Notes: generated by a model not told the origin, from the sequence alone. A DNA stretch of 7,573 nt from Erwinia sp. (GCA_003512805.1 DOOK01000392.1:1-7573); one strand, 5' to 3'. Positions 1 to 6,265 are shown, counted from the stretch's first letter. Translations and numbers: made by a program.

Positions 1-581
1 ATAGTAATAAACAGCGCCAGTACCAGGCCGATCAGTGAAATGAAATCGCGAGTATATTTGAAGTAAATCTTTTCTTTATCCTGCTGGTTGCGTTCCCAGA
101 CGTCACGCGACTGCGCGCGAACGGCTCCACGCAGGTTGCCCATCCAGCTGATGCCGGAATAGAGCGCGACCAGCAGGCCGGTAATGCCCACGGTCGTACG
201 TTGTTCGACGGCTGTTTTCACGGTATTTTTCAACGTGGTTGCCAGCGTAGGATCGCTGATGCTGTTAACCAGCCTGTCGATCAAATCCGTCAGCAAATCC
301 TGATTGGAGGCGAGCACGAAACCGACGCCCGCAAACGACACCATTAATATGGGGATCAGCGACAGAAAAGAAAAATAGGTGATGGCCGCGCCAAACTGAC
401 TGCCCATACGATCGTTAAAGCGTTCTCCGGCGCGGATAAAATGTGCCACCGCCGGGATGGCCTGAAACCAGCTCGCCAGACGAGAAACGCGCGTGATCGA
501 CTTATCGACGGTTTCATTGCCGGTTTTAATATTAATCAGCGGCTTGTCCGCTTTTTTCTCTACGGGGTTATTTTCCTTCAT
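1..581 (-). CDS. yhjD: YhjD, YihY/BrkB-family inner membrane protein (5' part; 3' end outside window)
   Basis: The minus-strand frame is open from the ATG at 579-581 to base 1 and gives 193 residues; the C-terminal part lies outside the window. It matches E. coli YhjD as I remember it, especially FGAAITYFSFLS (63-74), SDPTLA-TLKNT (109-120), the QRTTVG region (127-132), WMGNLR (146-151) and RAQSRDVWER (155-164). Hydrophobic membrane segments lie at about 64-91, 131-148 and from 180 into the edge, after a polar cytoplasmic N-terminus of about 40 residues. AAGGA lies just upstream of the start. The family is a multi-pass inner-membrane family of unclear transport role; in E. coli a substitution in YhjD lets cells survive with only lipid IVA, so lipid A precursor transport has been proposed. 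It follows yhjC on the same strand by 56 bp, as in E. coli. The identity is firm; the function is not. Confidence 0.93.
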   Translation of the reverse strand, partial: MKENNPVEKKADKPLINIKTGNETVDKSITRVSRLASWFQAIPAVAHFIRAGERFNDRMGSQFGAAITYFSFLSLIPILMVSFAGVGFVLASNQDLLTDLIDRLVNSISDPTLATTLKNTVKTAVEQRTTVGITGLLVALYSGISWMGNLRGAVRAQSRDVWERNQQDKEKIYFKYTRDFISLIGLVLALFIT

Positions 582-622
582 GAATCCTTCTTCATATCCT
601 TCAAGTGCATGGCTTAAAACAA

Positions 623-628
623 ATTATA
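623..628 (-). promoter_or_regulatory. Putative -10 box of a yhjD promoter
   Basis: On the minus strand the yhjC-yhjD gap contains a perfect TATAAT, 41 bp upstream of the yhjD start codon. That would give a leader of about 35 nt. No good -35 hexamer is found 15-18 bp upstream, where the sequence is within the end of yhjC, and there is no TG extension. An activator might therefore be needed, or the match may be chance. It suggests that yhjD can be transcribed separately from yhjC. Confidence 0.4.
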
Positions 629-637
629 GCCGGACGA

Positions 638-1537
638 TCAGCTAACGTAGTGTTTCATTGCCTGAGTCAGCCATTCCATAAAGACGTGGACCCGGCGCGT
701 CAGATTACGGCGATGAGGGTAAACCAGCGAAACGGGCATCGGTTCGGCGCGAAAGTGCGGCAGGATCTCAACCAGTTTTCGCTCTGCTAACGCCTGTTTT
801 ACGCCCCTTTCCGGTACCTGAATAATGCCTAATCCGGCCAGACAGGCGGCGCGATAAGCTTCGGTGCTGTTGACGGTTATTGTCCCGCCCGTTTTGATAT
901 AGCGACGGTTTTTACCATCGAAGTATTCAAAGCCCATCGGCTGCATACCAATTTGCTGGCTGTAATGCACCATCGCGTGTGAGGCCAGATCGTCCGGCGT
1001 GCCTGGCGTACCAAAACGCATCAGGTAGTCAGGGCTGGCACAGTTAATTAACGTCAGCTTGCCTAAAGGCCTGGCAATCAGACCGGAACTTTCCAGGATA
1101 CCGACGCGCACAACGCAATCAAAGCCTTCACGTACCACATCCACGCGTCGGTCACTGCTGCTCAGCTCAAGCTCGATTCCAGGATAATGCTGCATAAAAT
1201 CCGGCAACAGCGGCAGGACATAGTCGCAAGCCATACTGACAGGCATATCGACACGTAGCTTGCCGCTCAACGTGGCAGGGTCGTGCTGAAACAGGGAATC
1301 CATCTCATCCAGCGTTGCCAGCACGTCGCGGCAGCGCTCGTAATAAATCATTCCGTCCTGCGTCAGCTGGACACGTCGCGTGGTGCGATGCAGCAGCCTT
1401 ACGCCCATCGTGTTTTCCAGTGATTGCAGCTGTCGCGACAGGCTGCCTTTAGGTAAACCCATGCTCTCGGCGGCGCGGGTGAAACTCTGTAATTCCGCGA
1501 CCCTGACGAAAACCTGCATTGCGTGTATTTTATCCAT
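638..1537 (-). CDS. yhjC: LysR-family transcriptional regulator YhjC
   Basis: This is a 299-residue protein, the normal length for the LysR family. The winged helix-turn-helix is at residues 1-59, with the recognition region around SFTRAAESMGLPKGSLSRQL (19-37) and the usual RTTRRVQLT wing (51-59). A periplasmic-binding-protein-like effector domain follows at about 90-295, of the CrgA-like subgroup judging from SGKLRVDMP (91-99), FDCVVRVG (139-146) and GLGIIQVP (235-242). The N-terminus MDKIHAMQ agrees with E. coli YhjC, and its downstream neighbour is yhjD as in E. coli. The start has no strong Shine-Dalgarno sequence but is fixed by the family N-terminus; the next ATG (codon 7) would cut into the first helix. 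It lies head-to-head with an SDR gene across 115 bp, so this oxidoreductase is a plausible target, and autoregulation is usual in the family. The effector is unknown. Confidence 0.92.
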   Translation of the reverse strand: MDKIHAMQVFVRVAELQSFTRAAESMGLPKGSLSRQLQSLENTMGVRLLHRTTRRVQLTQDGMIYYERCRDVLATLDEMDSLFQHDPATLSGKLRVDMPVSMACDYVLPLLPDFMQHYPGIELELSSSDRRVDVVREGFDCVVRVGILESSGLIARPLGKLTLINCASPDYLMRFGTPGTPDDLASHAMVHYSQQIGMQPMGFEYFDGKNRRYIKTGGTITVNSTEAYRAACLAGLGIIQVPERGVKQALAERKLVEILPHFRAEPMPVSLVYPHRRNLTRRVHVFMEWLTQAMKHYVS

Positions 1538-1548
1538 TTATGCGCCCA

Positions 1549-1562
1549 TTGTTGCTTTCAAC
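1549..1562. promoter_or_regulatory. Candidate LysR box in the yhjC/SDR divergent region
   Basis: The 115-bp gap between the divergent yhjC and SDR genes contains TTG-N7-CAA (1549-1561), which meets the T-N11-A pattern of LysR operators. It overlaps a perfect GTTG-CTTT-CAAC inverted repeat (1551-1562). It lies only 11 bp upstream of the yhjC start codon. A TATAAA hexamer on the minus strand at 1589-1594 could be the yhjC -10 box, which would put this site just downstream of the start of transcription, a position suited to autorepression. No convincing promoter for the SDR gene is visible. Short motifs of this kind are common by chance. Confidence 0.3.
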
Positions 1563-1652
1563 GGAACAGTGATGCGTAGCCAGAACCATTTATAGATCGC
1601 TTTGCAGGCAATATCCTGTTTTTTATCCACAGCAGAACGTCCGGAGCGAGAA

Positions 1653-2411
1653 ATGAGCCACAAAATTGCAGTTATTACCGGCGGCAGCCGGGGTTTAGGC
1701 CGAAACGGCGCGCTAAAGCTGGCTGAAAAGGGCATTGATGTGATTTTTACCTGGCACAGCAAAGCGCAGGAGGCACAGGCGGTCGTCAAAGAAATAGAAG
1801 CGTTGGGGGCCCGCGGCGTGGCGCTACAGCTGGATGTAGGAGACAGCCAGACTTTTTCCGGCTTCGCCAGTGAAGTACAAAAACAGCTAAAAGCAGTCTG
1901 GCAACGCGACAGTTTTGATTATTTATTGAACAATGCCGGAACCGCGCTGCATGAGCCGTTTGCTTCGACTACGGAAGCGCAGTTCGATGCTTTAGTTAAC
2001 GTGCACTTTAAGGGGCCGTTTTTCCTGACGCAGCAGCTGTTGCCGCTGGTCGCTAATGGCGGACGTATTCTGAACGTCTCCAGCGGTCTGACCCGTTTCA
2101 GCCAGCCAGGATCCGGGGCGTATGCGGCGGTGAAGGGTGCGATGGAAGTGTTAACGCGCTACCAGGCAAAAGAGCTGGCGGCGCGGGATATTCGTGTCAA
2201 TATTCTGGCGCCCGGCGCTATCGCCACGGACTTTAGCGACGGTCGAGTGCGTGATAATCCTCAAATCAATGCTTTTATCTCTTCCGTAACGGCATTGGGC
2301 CGTGTAGGACTGCCGGAGGATATCGGCAACGTCATCGCCATGCTGTTCAGCGAAGAGAGCGCCTGGATAACCGGGCAGCGCATTGAGGCCTCGGGCGGCA
2401 TGTTTCTCTGA
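1653..2411 (+). CDS. Short-chain dehydrogenase/reductase (SDR), classical type
   Basis: The protein has 252 residues and a single Rossmann domain of the classical SDR family, which performs NAD(P)(H)-dependent oxidation or reduction of alcohol/carbonyl groups in the cytoplasm. The cofactor motif TGGSRGLG is at 9-16, NNAG at 93-96, the catalytic Ser at 144 (NVSSG), and Tyr157 and Lys161 form YxxxK, with Asn116 a likely fourth member. PG at 187-188 and the terminal ASGGMFL (246-252) are typical of FabG/glucose-dehydrogenase-like members. The ATG at 1653 was chosen because GGAG lies 6 nt upstream and because the product then starts directly at the first Rossmann strand; a TTG 17 codons upstream would add an unsupported tail. 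The substrate cannot be read from the sequence. The gene is divergent from yhjC, which may regulate it, and convergent with a phzF-like gene 24 bp away. Confidence 0.9.
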   Translation: MSHKIAVITGGSRGLGRNGALKLAEKGIDVIFTWHSKAQEAQAVVKEIEALGARGVALQLDVGDSQTFSGFASEVQKQLKAVWQRDSFDYLLNNAGTALHEPFASTTEAQFDALVNVHFKGPFFLTQQLLPLVANGGRILNVSSGLTRFSQPGSGAYAAVKGAMEVLTRYQAKELAARDIRVNILAPGAIATDFSDGRVRDNPQINAFISSVTALGRVGLPEDIGNVIAMLFSEESAWITGQRIEASGGMFL

Positions 2412-2427
2412 GGCACCATGCCGCCCG
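2392..2427. terminator. GC-rich hairpin between convergent SDR and phzF-like genes (possible bidirectional terminator)
   Basis: A perfect 11-bp inverted repeat, with CGGGCGGCATG at 2392-2402 and its complement at 2417-2427, encloses a 14-nt loop that contains the SDR stop codon. It would form a stable hairpin in transcripts of either strand and lies 9 bp from the phzF-like stop. Neither side has a run of T, so it is not a standard intrinsic terminator. It could pause polymerase, protect the 3' end of either mRNA, or assist termination. Confidence 0.4.
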
Positions 2428-2435
2428 GCCAGAGG

Positions 2436-3287
2436 TCAGAGACGGATAGTCCCGTCTATGACCGTAACCGTCTGGCCGCCAATCCAGGCGGTGCCGGCCA
2501 CCCAACTGACGCTCAGGCGACCGGCACGCTGTAAAGCCGTGCCCTGACGAACGCGGTAATCCTGTTCTGTTCCTTGCGCCTGCAGATAGCGGGCCAGGCA
2601 GGCATTGGCGCTGCCGGTTACGGGATCTTCGCACAGTGAACCCTGCTCCATCAGCAGGCAACGGACTTCATACTGCTCCGCGGCTTCCTGCAGAGGGCCA
2701 AAAAGCATCACGCCGGTTACGCGGGCTTTTTTCAACAACCGTTCAAATTCCGTAAGATTAGGTTTGATTGCCAGCACTGCTTCGGCAGACCTCATCGGCA
2801 CCAGCAGAAACCGAATGCCCATATCCGCAATCATTACCGGCAGGCGGGTTTCTGTCGCATCGGTGTTCAACGCGCTGCCCAGCAGCGCATCGTTAAACGC
2901 CGTCAGCGTCGCCTCTGGTGCGGCAAACGCCAGCGCGCCGTCTGCGGCAATCTTCACCGTTACCAGGCCCAGCTCGCACTGCTGCACGATCTGACCGGGA
3001 TTTTTCAGGGGAAGACCTGATTCCAGCAGCGCATGGGCAGTACCGAGCGTCGGATGGCCAGCGAACGGCAGTTCACCGTCCGGCGTAAAAATACGCACCC
3101 GGTAATCGGCAGCCGCATGGGTAGCGGGCAAAACAAAGGTAGTTTCTGACAGATGCGTCCAGCGGGCAGTGGCGTGCATCTGCGCCGTACTGAGATCCTC
3201 AGCTGCCATGATCACCGCCAGTGGGTTGCCGTTTAAGGGTGAAGAGGTAAAAACATCGACTTGCTTAAAAGGGCGCTGCTGCGTCAT
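2436..3287 (-). CDS. PhzF-family isomerase/epimerase-like protein
   Basis: The protein has 283 residues, within the usual 260-300 of the family, whose two similar halves form a diaminopimelate-epimerase-like fold. Family signatures are present in order: DVFTSSPLNGNPLAV (11-25), the LSETTF segment with Glu48 at the position of the PhzF catalytic acid, FAGHPTLG (75-82) and EDPVTGSA (220-227). PhzF itself isomerises dihydro-3-hydroxyanthranilate in phenazine synthesis, but no other phenazine genes are nearby, so this is one of the many orphan family members of unknown substrate. It is clearly different from E. coli YddE as I remember it. The ATG at 3285-3287 was chosen because AAGGA lies 7 nt upstream; a GTG five codons earlier lies upstream of that site. 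The gene is divergent from a GST gene across 147 bp. Confidence 0.88.
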   Translation of the reverse strand: MTQQRPFKQVDVFTSSPLNGNPLAVIMAAEDLSTAQMHATARWTHLSETTFVLPATHAAADYRVRIFTPDGELPFAGHPTLGTAHALLESGLPLKNPGQIVQQCELGLVTVKIAADGALAFAAPEATLTAFNDALLGSALNTDATETRLPVMIADMGIRFLLVPMRSAEAVLAIKPNLTEFERLLKKARVTGVMLFGPLQEAAEQYEVRCLLMEQGSLCEDPVTGSANACLARYLQAQGTEQDYRVRQGTALQRAGRLSVSWVAGTAWIGGQTVTVIDGTIRL

Positions 3288-3316
3288 TCGTCTGTCCTTC
3301 ACATTAATTTTCTTTG

Positions 3317-3325
3317 AGAATATCA
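3317..3325 (-). promoter_or_regulatory. Possible extended -10 promoter for the phzF-like gene
   Basis: The minus strand reads TGATATTCT, an extended -10 pattern (TGn followed by a 4/6 match to TATAAT), ending 29 bp upstream of the phzF-like start. At the proper distance there is only a run of C and no -35 box. The assignment is weak. Confidence 0.25.
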
Positions 3326-3378
3326 GGAATTTTCACGGCCGGGGGGCTGAAGAGGTGCTATTTTCAGGGTAAGCAGTG

Positions 3379-3416
3379 CCGTTATCAGTCAAGCGGTAAC
3401 GGGTCGCCTGAACCCG
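3379..3416 (+). promoter_or_regulatory. Overlapping inverted repeats in the GST leader region
   Basis: CCGTTA (3379-3384) pairs perfectly with TAACGG (3397-3402). CGGGT (3400-3404) pairs with ACCCG (3412-3416). The two pairings share bases 3400-3402, so as RNA they would be mutually exclusive; as DNA the first could be an operator half-site pair. The second ends 8 bp before the GAGG ribosome binding site of the GST gene. No recognisable promoter hexamers for the GST gene were found in the 147-bp divergent region. Confidence 0.25.
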
Positions 3417-3434
3417 AACAAAAGTGAGGGAAAT

Positions 3435-4058
3435 ATGCTGAAAATACTGGGACGTGCATCGTCTATCAACGTCCGGAAAGTCCTGTGGACCTGTGAAGAA
3501 CTGGGTGTCGCCTTTGAGCGTGAAGAGTGGGGCGAAGGGGCCAGATCGCCTCAGGAAGCCGAATTTAAGGCGCTTAATCCGAACGCATTAATGCCGGTTA
3601 TTCAGGAAGATGACTTCATCTTATGGGAGTCCAACGCCATTATTCGCTATCTGGCGAATGCATATGACGGCGGCTGGCTCTACCCACAGGATCCCCGCAC
3701 GCGTGGGCCGATCGATCAGTGGATTGACTGGCAGGCCACCGAGCTTAATACCTCCTGGCGCTACGCGTTTATGTCGCTGGTGCGGCATTCCCCTGCTCAT
3801 CAGGATCGACGATTATTGGCGGCCGCCTGTAAAGGCTGGAACTATACGATGGCCATTCTTAATCAGCAGCTGGAAAAAACCGGTGCCTTTGTCGCGGGCG
3901 ACGCGTTCTCGCTGGCCGACGTGCCGATTGGGCTGTCGGTCAACCGCTGGTATGAAACGCCGATGGACCATCCGGAGCTACCGGCTGTGCGGGCTTACTA
4001 CGAGCGGCTGACGAAGCGTAAAGGCTATGCGCACTGGGGCCGTAACGGTATGCCGTGA
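3435..4058 (+). CDS. Glutathione S-transferase family protein
   Basis: The protein has 207 residues, the usual length of a cytosolic GST. The N-terminal thioredoxin-like domain (about 1-80) starts MLKILGRASSINVRKVLW; Ser9/Ser10 or Asn12 in this first loop are candidates for activating glutathione. The cis-proline is in LMPVI (Pro54), and the ESNAI motif (65-69) that binds the glutamyl part of glutathione is intact. The helical C-terminal domain (about 88-205) carries the folding motif SLADVPIG (159-166). It resembles the E. coli GstB/YliJ subgroup (WGR-S-NV-KVL start, FILWESNAI). The family conjugates or dehalogenates electrophiles; the substrate here is unknown. GAGG lies 5 nt before the ATG. 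The gene is divergent from the phzF-like gene, and its stop is 3 bp from the stop of the convergent MocR gene, with no terminator between. Confidence 0.92.
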   Translation: MLKILGRASSINVRKVLWTCEELGVAFEREEWGEGARSPQEAEFKALNPNALMPVIQEDDFILWESNAIIRYLANAYDGGWLYPQDPRTRGPIDQWIDWQATELNTSWRYAFMSLVRHSPAHQDRRLLAAACKGWNYTMAILNQQLEKTGAFVAGDAFSLADVPIGLSVNRWYETPMDHPELPAVRAYYERLTKRKGYAHWGRNGMP

Positions 4059-4061
4059 CGA

Positions 4062-5519
4062 TCAGGCGATGCCTGGCGGGATACCGCTTAGTTCACACGC
4101 CAGTTCGCCGGTGCGCTTCAGCGCGTGAATATAGCGCTCGTCAAAGTGATAGCAGCAGGTCAGCCGTATCGCGCTCTTATAACGATCGCTGAGAGTATAG
4201 AGCGCGCCCGGCGTCAGGCAGATTTTTTCCTGCAGCAGGCGGTGGAACAGGTCGATGCCGTCAAGCTGGCCCGGCAACTCAACCCAGAAAATAAAGCCGC
4301 CGCTGGGCAGGGTCGCTCGGGTGCCCTGCGGAAAGTGCCGGGCGATCAGCCCGCGTGCTTCATCCATTAATGTGGCATAGCGGCGGCGCATAGTGCGAAG
4401 GTGACGATCGTAACCGCCGGACTCCAGAAACAGTCCAAGCGTCTCGCTCAGTAACATTGATTCGGCCAGCGAAGAAACCGATTTAAGTCGCGCCAGCGCC
4501 GCCGAAAAGCGGCCAGCCGCAATCCAGCCAATATGAAAATCGGGCGCGATGGTTTTGGTGAAACTGGCGCAATGCAGCACCCAGCCGTCGGTGTCGAACG
4601 CTTTAACCGCCGGTGACAGCGGCCAGCAGAACTGCAGCTCGTTATACAGCCCGTCCTCAAGCAGCGGGATTTGGTAATCATTCACCATCTTCGCCAGCCG
4701 CTTTTTATCCTCTATCCGCATGGTACAGCCCAGCGGATTTTGTACTGTAGGCATCGCCACCAGCGCCTGAATACGCTGCTCGCGCAATACCAGTTCCAGC
4801 GCATCCAGCGACAGGCCGTATTGCGGGTCGGTAGGCAGCTCCAGCACTTTCAGGCCAAGGCTGGCAACCAGCGGGAAGAGATAAAAATAGGTGGGCGTTT
4901 CCAGCCCGATGCAGTCGCCAGGTTTGGTCACGGCGCGCAGCGCCAGCTGTAGCGCCTCCATACAGCCGTGCGTTATCGTGATGTCTTCGGCAGTGAGCGT
5001 CATCCCTGAATCCGTTACGCGGCGGGCAATTTCCCGACGCAGGCGCTGACTGCCTGGCGGCAAAGCGTAGCGGCCGATCAGATCTGGTTCGCGCCGCAGC
5101 AGCGAAGCCATAATGCGGCTGATTTTCGCCGTCGGGAAAAAGTCGCTGTTTTGTGGGCAGGCCAGCGAAAGATTAACGTAGTCAGGATGGTTTTGTGCGG
5201 CAAACACGGTATCAATCAAATCAAGCTTTTCACTGCCGGGCGACCGAACCTGCCCGGGGTGGCGGTTACGGGCTTTTATCGAAGGCAGCACGCCGCGCAC
5301 ATAGTAGCCGGACTGGGGACGCGCTTCGATTAGCCCGCGATCCTCTAAAAGTCGATAGGCCGTCAGTACGGTGTTAACACTGACCTGATGCGTAGCTGCA
5401 CAGCGGCGCACGGCCGGAAGTCGGCTACCCGGCAGCCAGGTCCCGCGGTGGATAGCCTCCGCCAGCGTTTCGGCCAGCTGGTGATACAGCGTTTGCTCTT
5501 GCGGCTCGATAATAGACAC
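4062..5519 (-). CDS. MocR-type transcriptional regulator (GntR HTH + class I aminotransferase domain)
   Basis: The protein has 485 residues, typical for MocR regulators. A GntR winged helix-turn-helix occupies about 10-75 (LYHQLAETLAEAI, GSRLPAVRRCA, SVNTVLTAYRLLEDRGLIE, SGYYV). A linker of about 20 residues leads to a fold-type I aminotransferase domain (about 98-480). The pyridoxal-phosphate residues are intact: Asn261 (TVQNPLG), Asp289 and Tyr292 (LLEDGLYNEL), Lys322 for the Schiff base (SFTKTIAPDF) and the carboxylate-binding Arg452 (SAIRLTC). PLP and probably an amino acid are expected to be sensed rather than turned over. The start is GTG at 5517-5519, supported by a strong GGAGG 7 nt upstream. 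It is divergent from a LysE-type exporter, a common arrangement in which the MocR protein controls the exporter and itself. It is not obviously PdxR or YdcR; the effector is unknown. Confidence 0.92.
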   Translation of the reverse strand: MSIIEPQEQTLYHQLAETLAEAIHRGTWLPGSRLPAVRRCAATHQVSVNTVLTAYRLLEDRGLIEARPQSGYYVRGVLPSIKARNRHPGQVRSPGSEKLDLIDTVFAAQNHPDYVNLSLACPQNSDFFPTAKISRIMASLLRREPDLIGRYALPPGSQRLRREIARRVTDSGMTLTAEDITITHGCMEALQLALRAVTKPGDCIGLETPTYFYLFPLVASLGLKVLELPTDPQYGLSLDALELVLREQRIQALVAMPTVQNPLGCTMRIEDKKRLAKMVNDYQIPLLEDGLYNELQFCWPLSPAVKAFDTDGWVLHCASFTKTIAPDFHIGWIAAGRFSAALARLKSVSSLAESMLLSETLGLFLESGGYDRHLRTMRRRYATLMDEARGLIARHFPQGTRATLPSGGFIFWVELPGQLDGIDLFHRLLQEKICLTPGALYTLSDRYKSAIRLTCCYHFDERYIHALKRTGELACELSGIPPGIA

Positions 5520-5539
5520 AGTTTAGCCTCCGGCAGAGG

Positions 5540-5623
5540 GGTACAGTCAGGTAATAACAGCAATTGTACGCATAACAATAGTGGATTTCTGAATCTGTTA
5601 CCATTACCGCAGACGTCTTACCA
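5540..5623. promoter_or_regulatory. Phased TACC repeats, candidate MocR operator between the MocR gene and exporter
   Basis: Toward the exporter, TTACCA occurs at 5598-5603 and 5618-5623, exactly 20 bp apart, with a third TTACC at 5604-5608. Toward the regulator the same element appears inverted, as GGTAC (5540-5544) and GGTAA (5550-5554), exactly 10 bp apart. Spacings of one and two helical turns put sites on one DNA face, and direct repeats are the known operator type of MocR regulators such as GabR and PdxR. A separate palindrome, ATTGT-N7-ACAAT (5563-5579), lies over the -35 region of the regulator promoter. Direct binding is inference. Confidence 0.4.
5551..5578 (-). promoter_or_regulatory. 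Putative promoter of the MocR gene
   Basis: On the minus strand there is TTGTTA (-35, complement of 5573-5578), a 16-bp spacer, and TATTAC (-10, complement of 5551-5556). The -10 box is preceded by TGT, which forms an extended -10. Each hexamer matches 4 of 6 consensus bases. Transcription would start near 5544, leaving a leader of about 25 nt that includes the GGAGG site. A GGTAA repeat (5550-5554) lies over the -10 box, which would suit autorepression. Confidence 0.45.
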
Positions 5624-5655
5624 TGCTCTTCTCATTCACTTGCAGGAGAGCGGCC

Positions 5656-6240
5656 ATGCTTGATCCCTCTTTTTTCAGCTATGTCACCGTTATGTCGATC
5701 ACGCCAGGGCCAAACAATCTGATGCTCGCCACTTCCGGCGTCAATTTCGGGATGCGCCGCACCGTACCGATGATGCTTGGCATTACGCTGGGTTGTGCGT
5801 TGCAGATAGCGATTGCCGCGCTGTTGCTGGACAGTCTGCTGCTGTGGATGGGGGTGATTCGTCTGCCTTTAACCCTGCTGGGCTGCGCCTATCTGCTGTG
5901 GCTGTCGTGGAAGATTTTTCGCGCGGGTGCGCCAGAACTGCGGGAAAAAGCGAGACCGCTATCGCTGGTGGGCGGTGCACTGTTTCAGGTGGTGAACCCA
6001 AAAGCCTGGCTGATGGCCATAAACGTGGCGCTAATCTATTCTGCCAGCAGCGGACTCGTGCCGGTAATGAGCGGATTCGCCGCGCTGAATCTGCCCTGCA
6101 TTTTGGTCTGGGCAATGATGGGCGACAGGCTGGGCAAGCATTTGCAGGTCGCCTGGAAGCTGAAGGCGTTTAACAGCGTGATGGCGCTGTCGCTGGTGGC
6201 CACCGTTGGCTGGATGGTCGTCGAGATAATAAATTCCTGA
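5656..6240 (+). CDS. LysE/RhtB-family amino acid (or metabolite) exporter
   Basis: The protein has 194 residues, close to the usual 190-210 of the LysE/RhtB family of inner-membrane exporters driven by the membrane potential or protons. The family signature is seen as SITPGPNNLMLATSG (14-28), then GITLGCALQ (42-50) and FQVVNPKAWLM (110-120). Hydrophobic segments lie at about 3-25, 38-62, 66-88, 108-130, 134-156 and 174-192, so about six helices are expected. The ATG at 5656 was chosen because AGGAG lies 7 nt upstream and because family members begin just before the first helix; an in-frame ATG 11 codons earlier has no comparable site. The substrate is probably an amino acid or related compound, as suggested by the family and by the divergent MocR gene, but it cannot be named. 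It is convergent with the phosphoketolase gene. Confidence 0.92.
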   Translation: MLDPSFFSYVTVMSITPGPNNLMLATSGVNFGMRRTVPMMLGITLGCALQIAIAALLLDSLLLWMGVIRLPLTLLGCAYLLWLSWKIFRAGAPELREKARPLSLVGGALFQVVNPKAWLMAINVALIYSASSGLVPVMSGFAALNLPCILVWAMMGDRLGKHLQVAWKLKAFNSVMALSLVATVGWMVVEIINS

Positions 6241-6265
6241 AAAAGGGCGGCCTGAACGCCGCCCT
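6240..6265 (-). terminator. Intrinsic terminator of the phosphoketolase gene
   Basis: Read on the minus strand, a perfect 8-bp stem (AGGGCGGC, 6258-6265, with its complement at 6244-6251) and a 6-nt loop are followed by a run of five T (6240-6244; the last base pair shares one of them). It begins 16 nt after the phosphoketolase stop codon. This is a textbook Rho-independent terminator for that gene. Its T-run overlaps the last base of the exporter stop codon. In the plus direction the same stem forms but no T-run follows, so it should terminate the exporter transcript less well. Confidence 0.85.

Noticed and set aside
579..596. Five-codon ORF (MKKDS) on the minus strand overlapping the yhjD start as ATGA
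   Set aside because: AAGGAT lies too close to its ATG for efficient initiation, and such short frames are common by chance.
1602..1629. TTGCAG-N16-TATCCA as a promoter for the SDR
   Set aside because: Both hexamers match only about half of the consensus.
1602..1652. Upstream TTG start for the SDR adding 17 residues
   Set aside because: The added segment has no family resemblance, and the ATG at 1653 has a well-spaced GGAG and begins at the first Rossmann strand.
2440..2457. 6-bp inverted repeat AGACGG/CCGTCT at the end of the phzF-like gene
   Set aside because: The stem is short, lies within coding sequence and has no T-run; the nearby 11-bp hairpin is the better candidate.
2605..2994. 129-codon open frame on the plus strand inside the phzF-like gene
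   Set aside because: It is antisense to a well-supported enzyme, has no family resemblance and reflects GC-rich codon use.
3288..3302. GTG start five codons upstream in the phzF-like gene
   Set aside because: The good AAGGA site lies between this GTG and the ATG at 3287, so it serves the ATG.
5623..5655. Upstream ATG for the exporter adding 11 residues
   Set aside because: No ribosome binding site before it; AGGAG is correctly placed for the ATG at 5656, where family members normally start.
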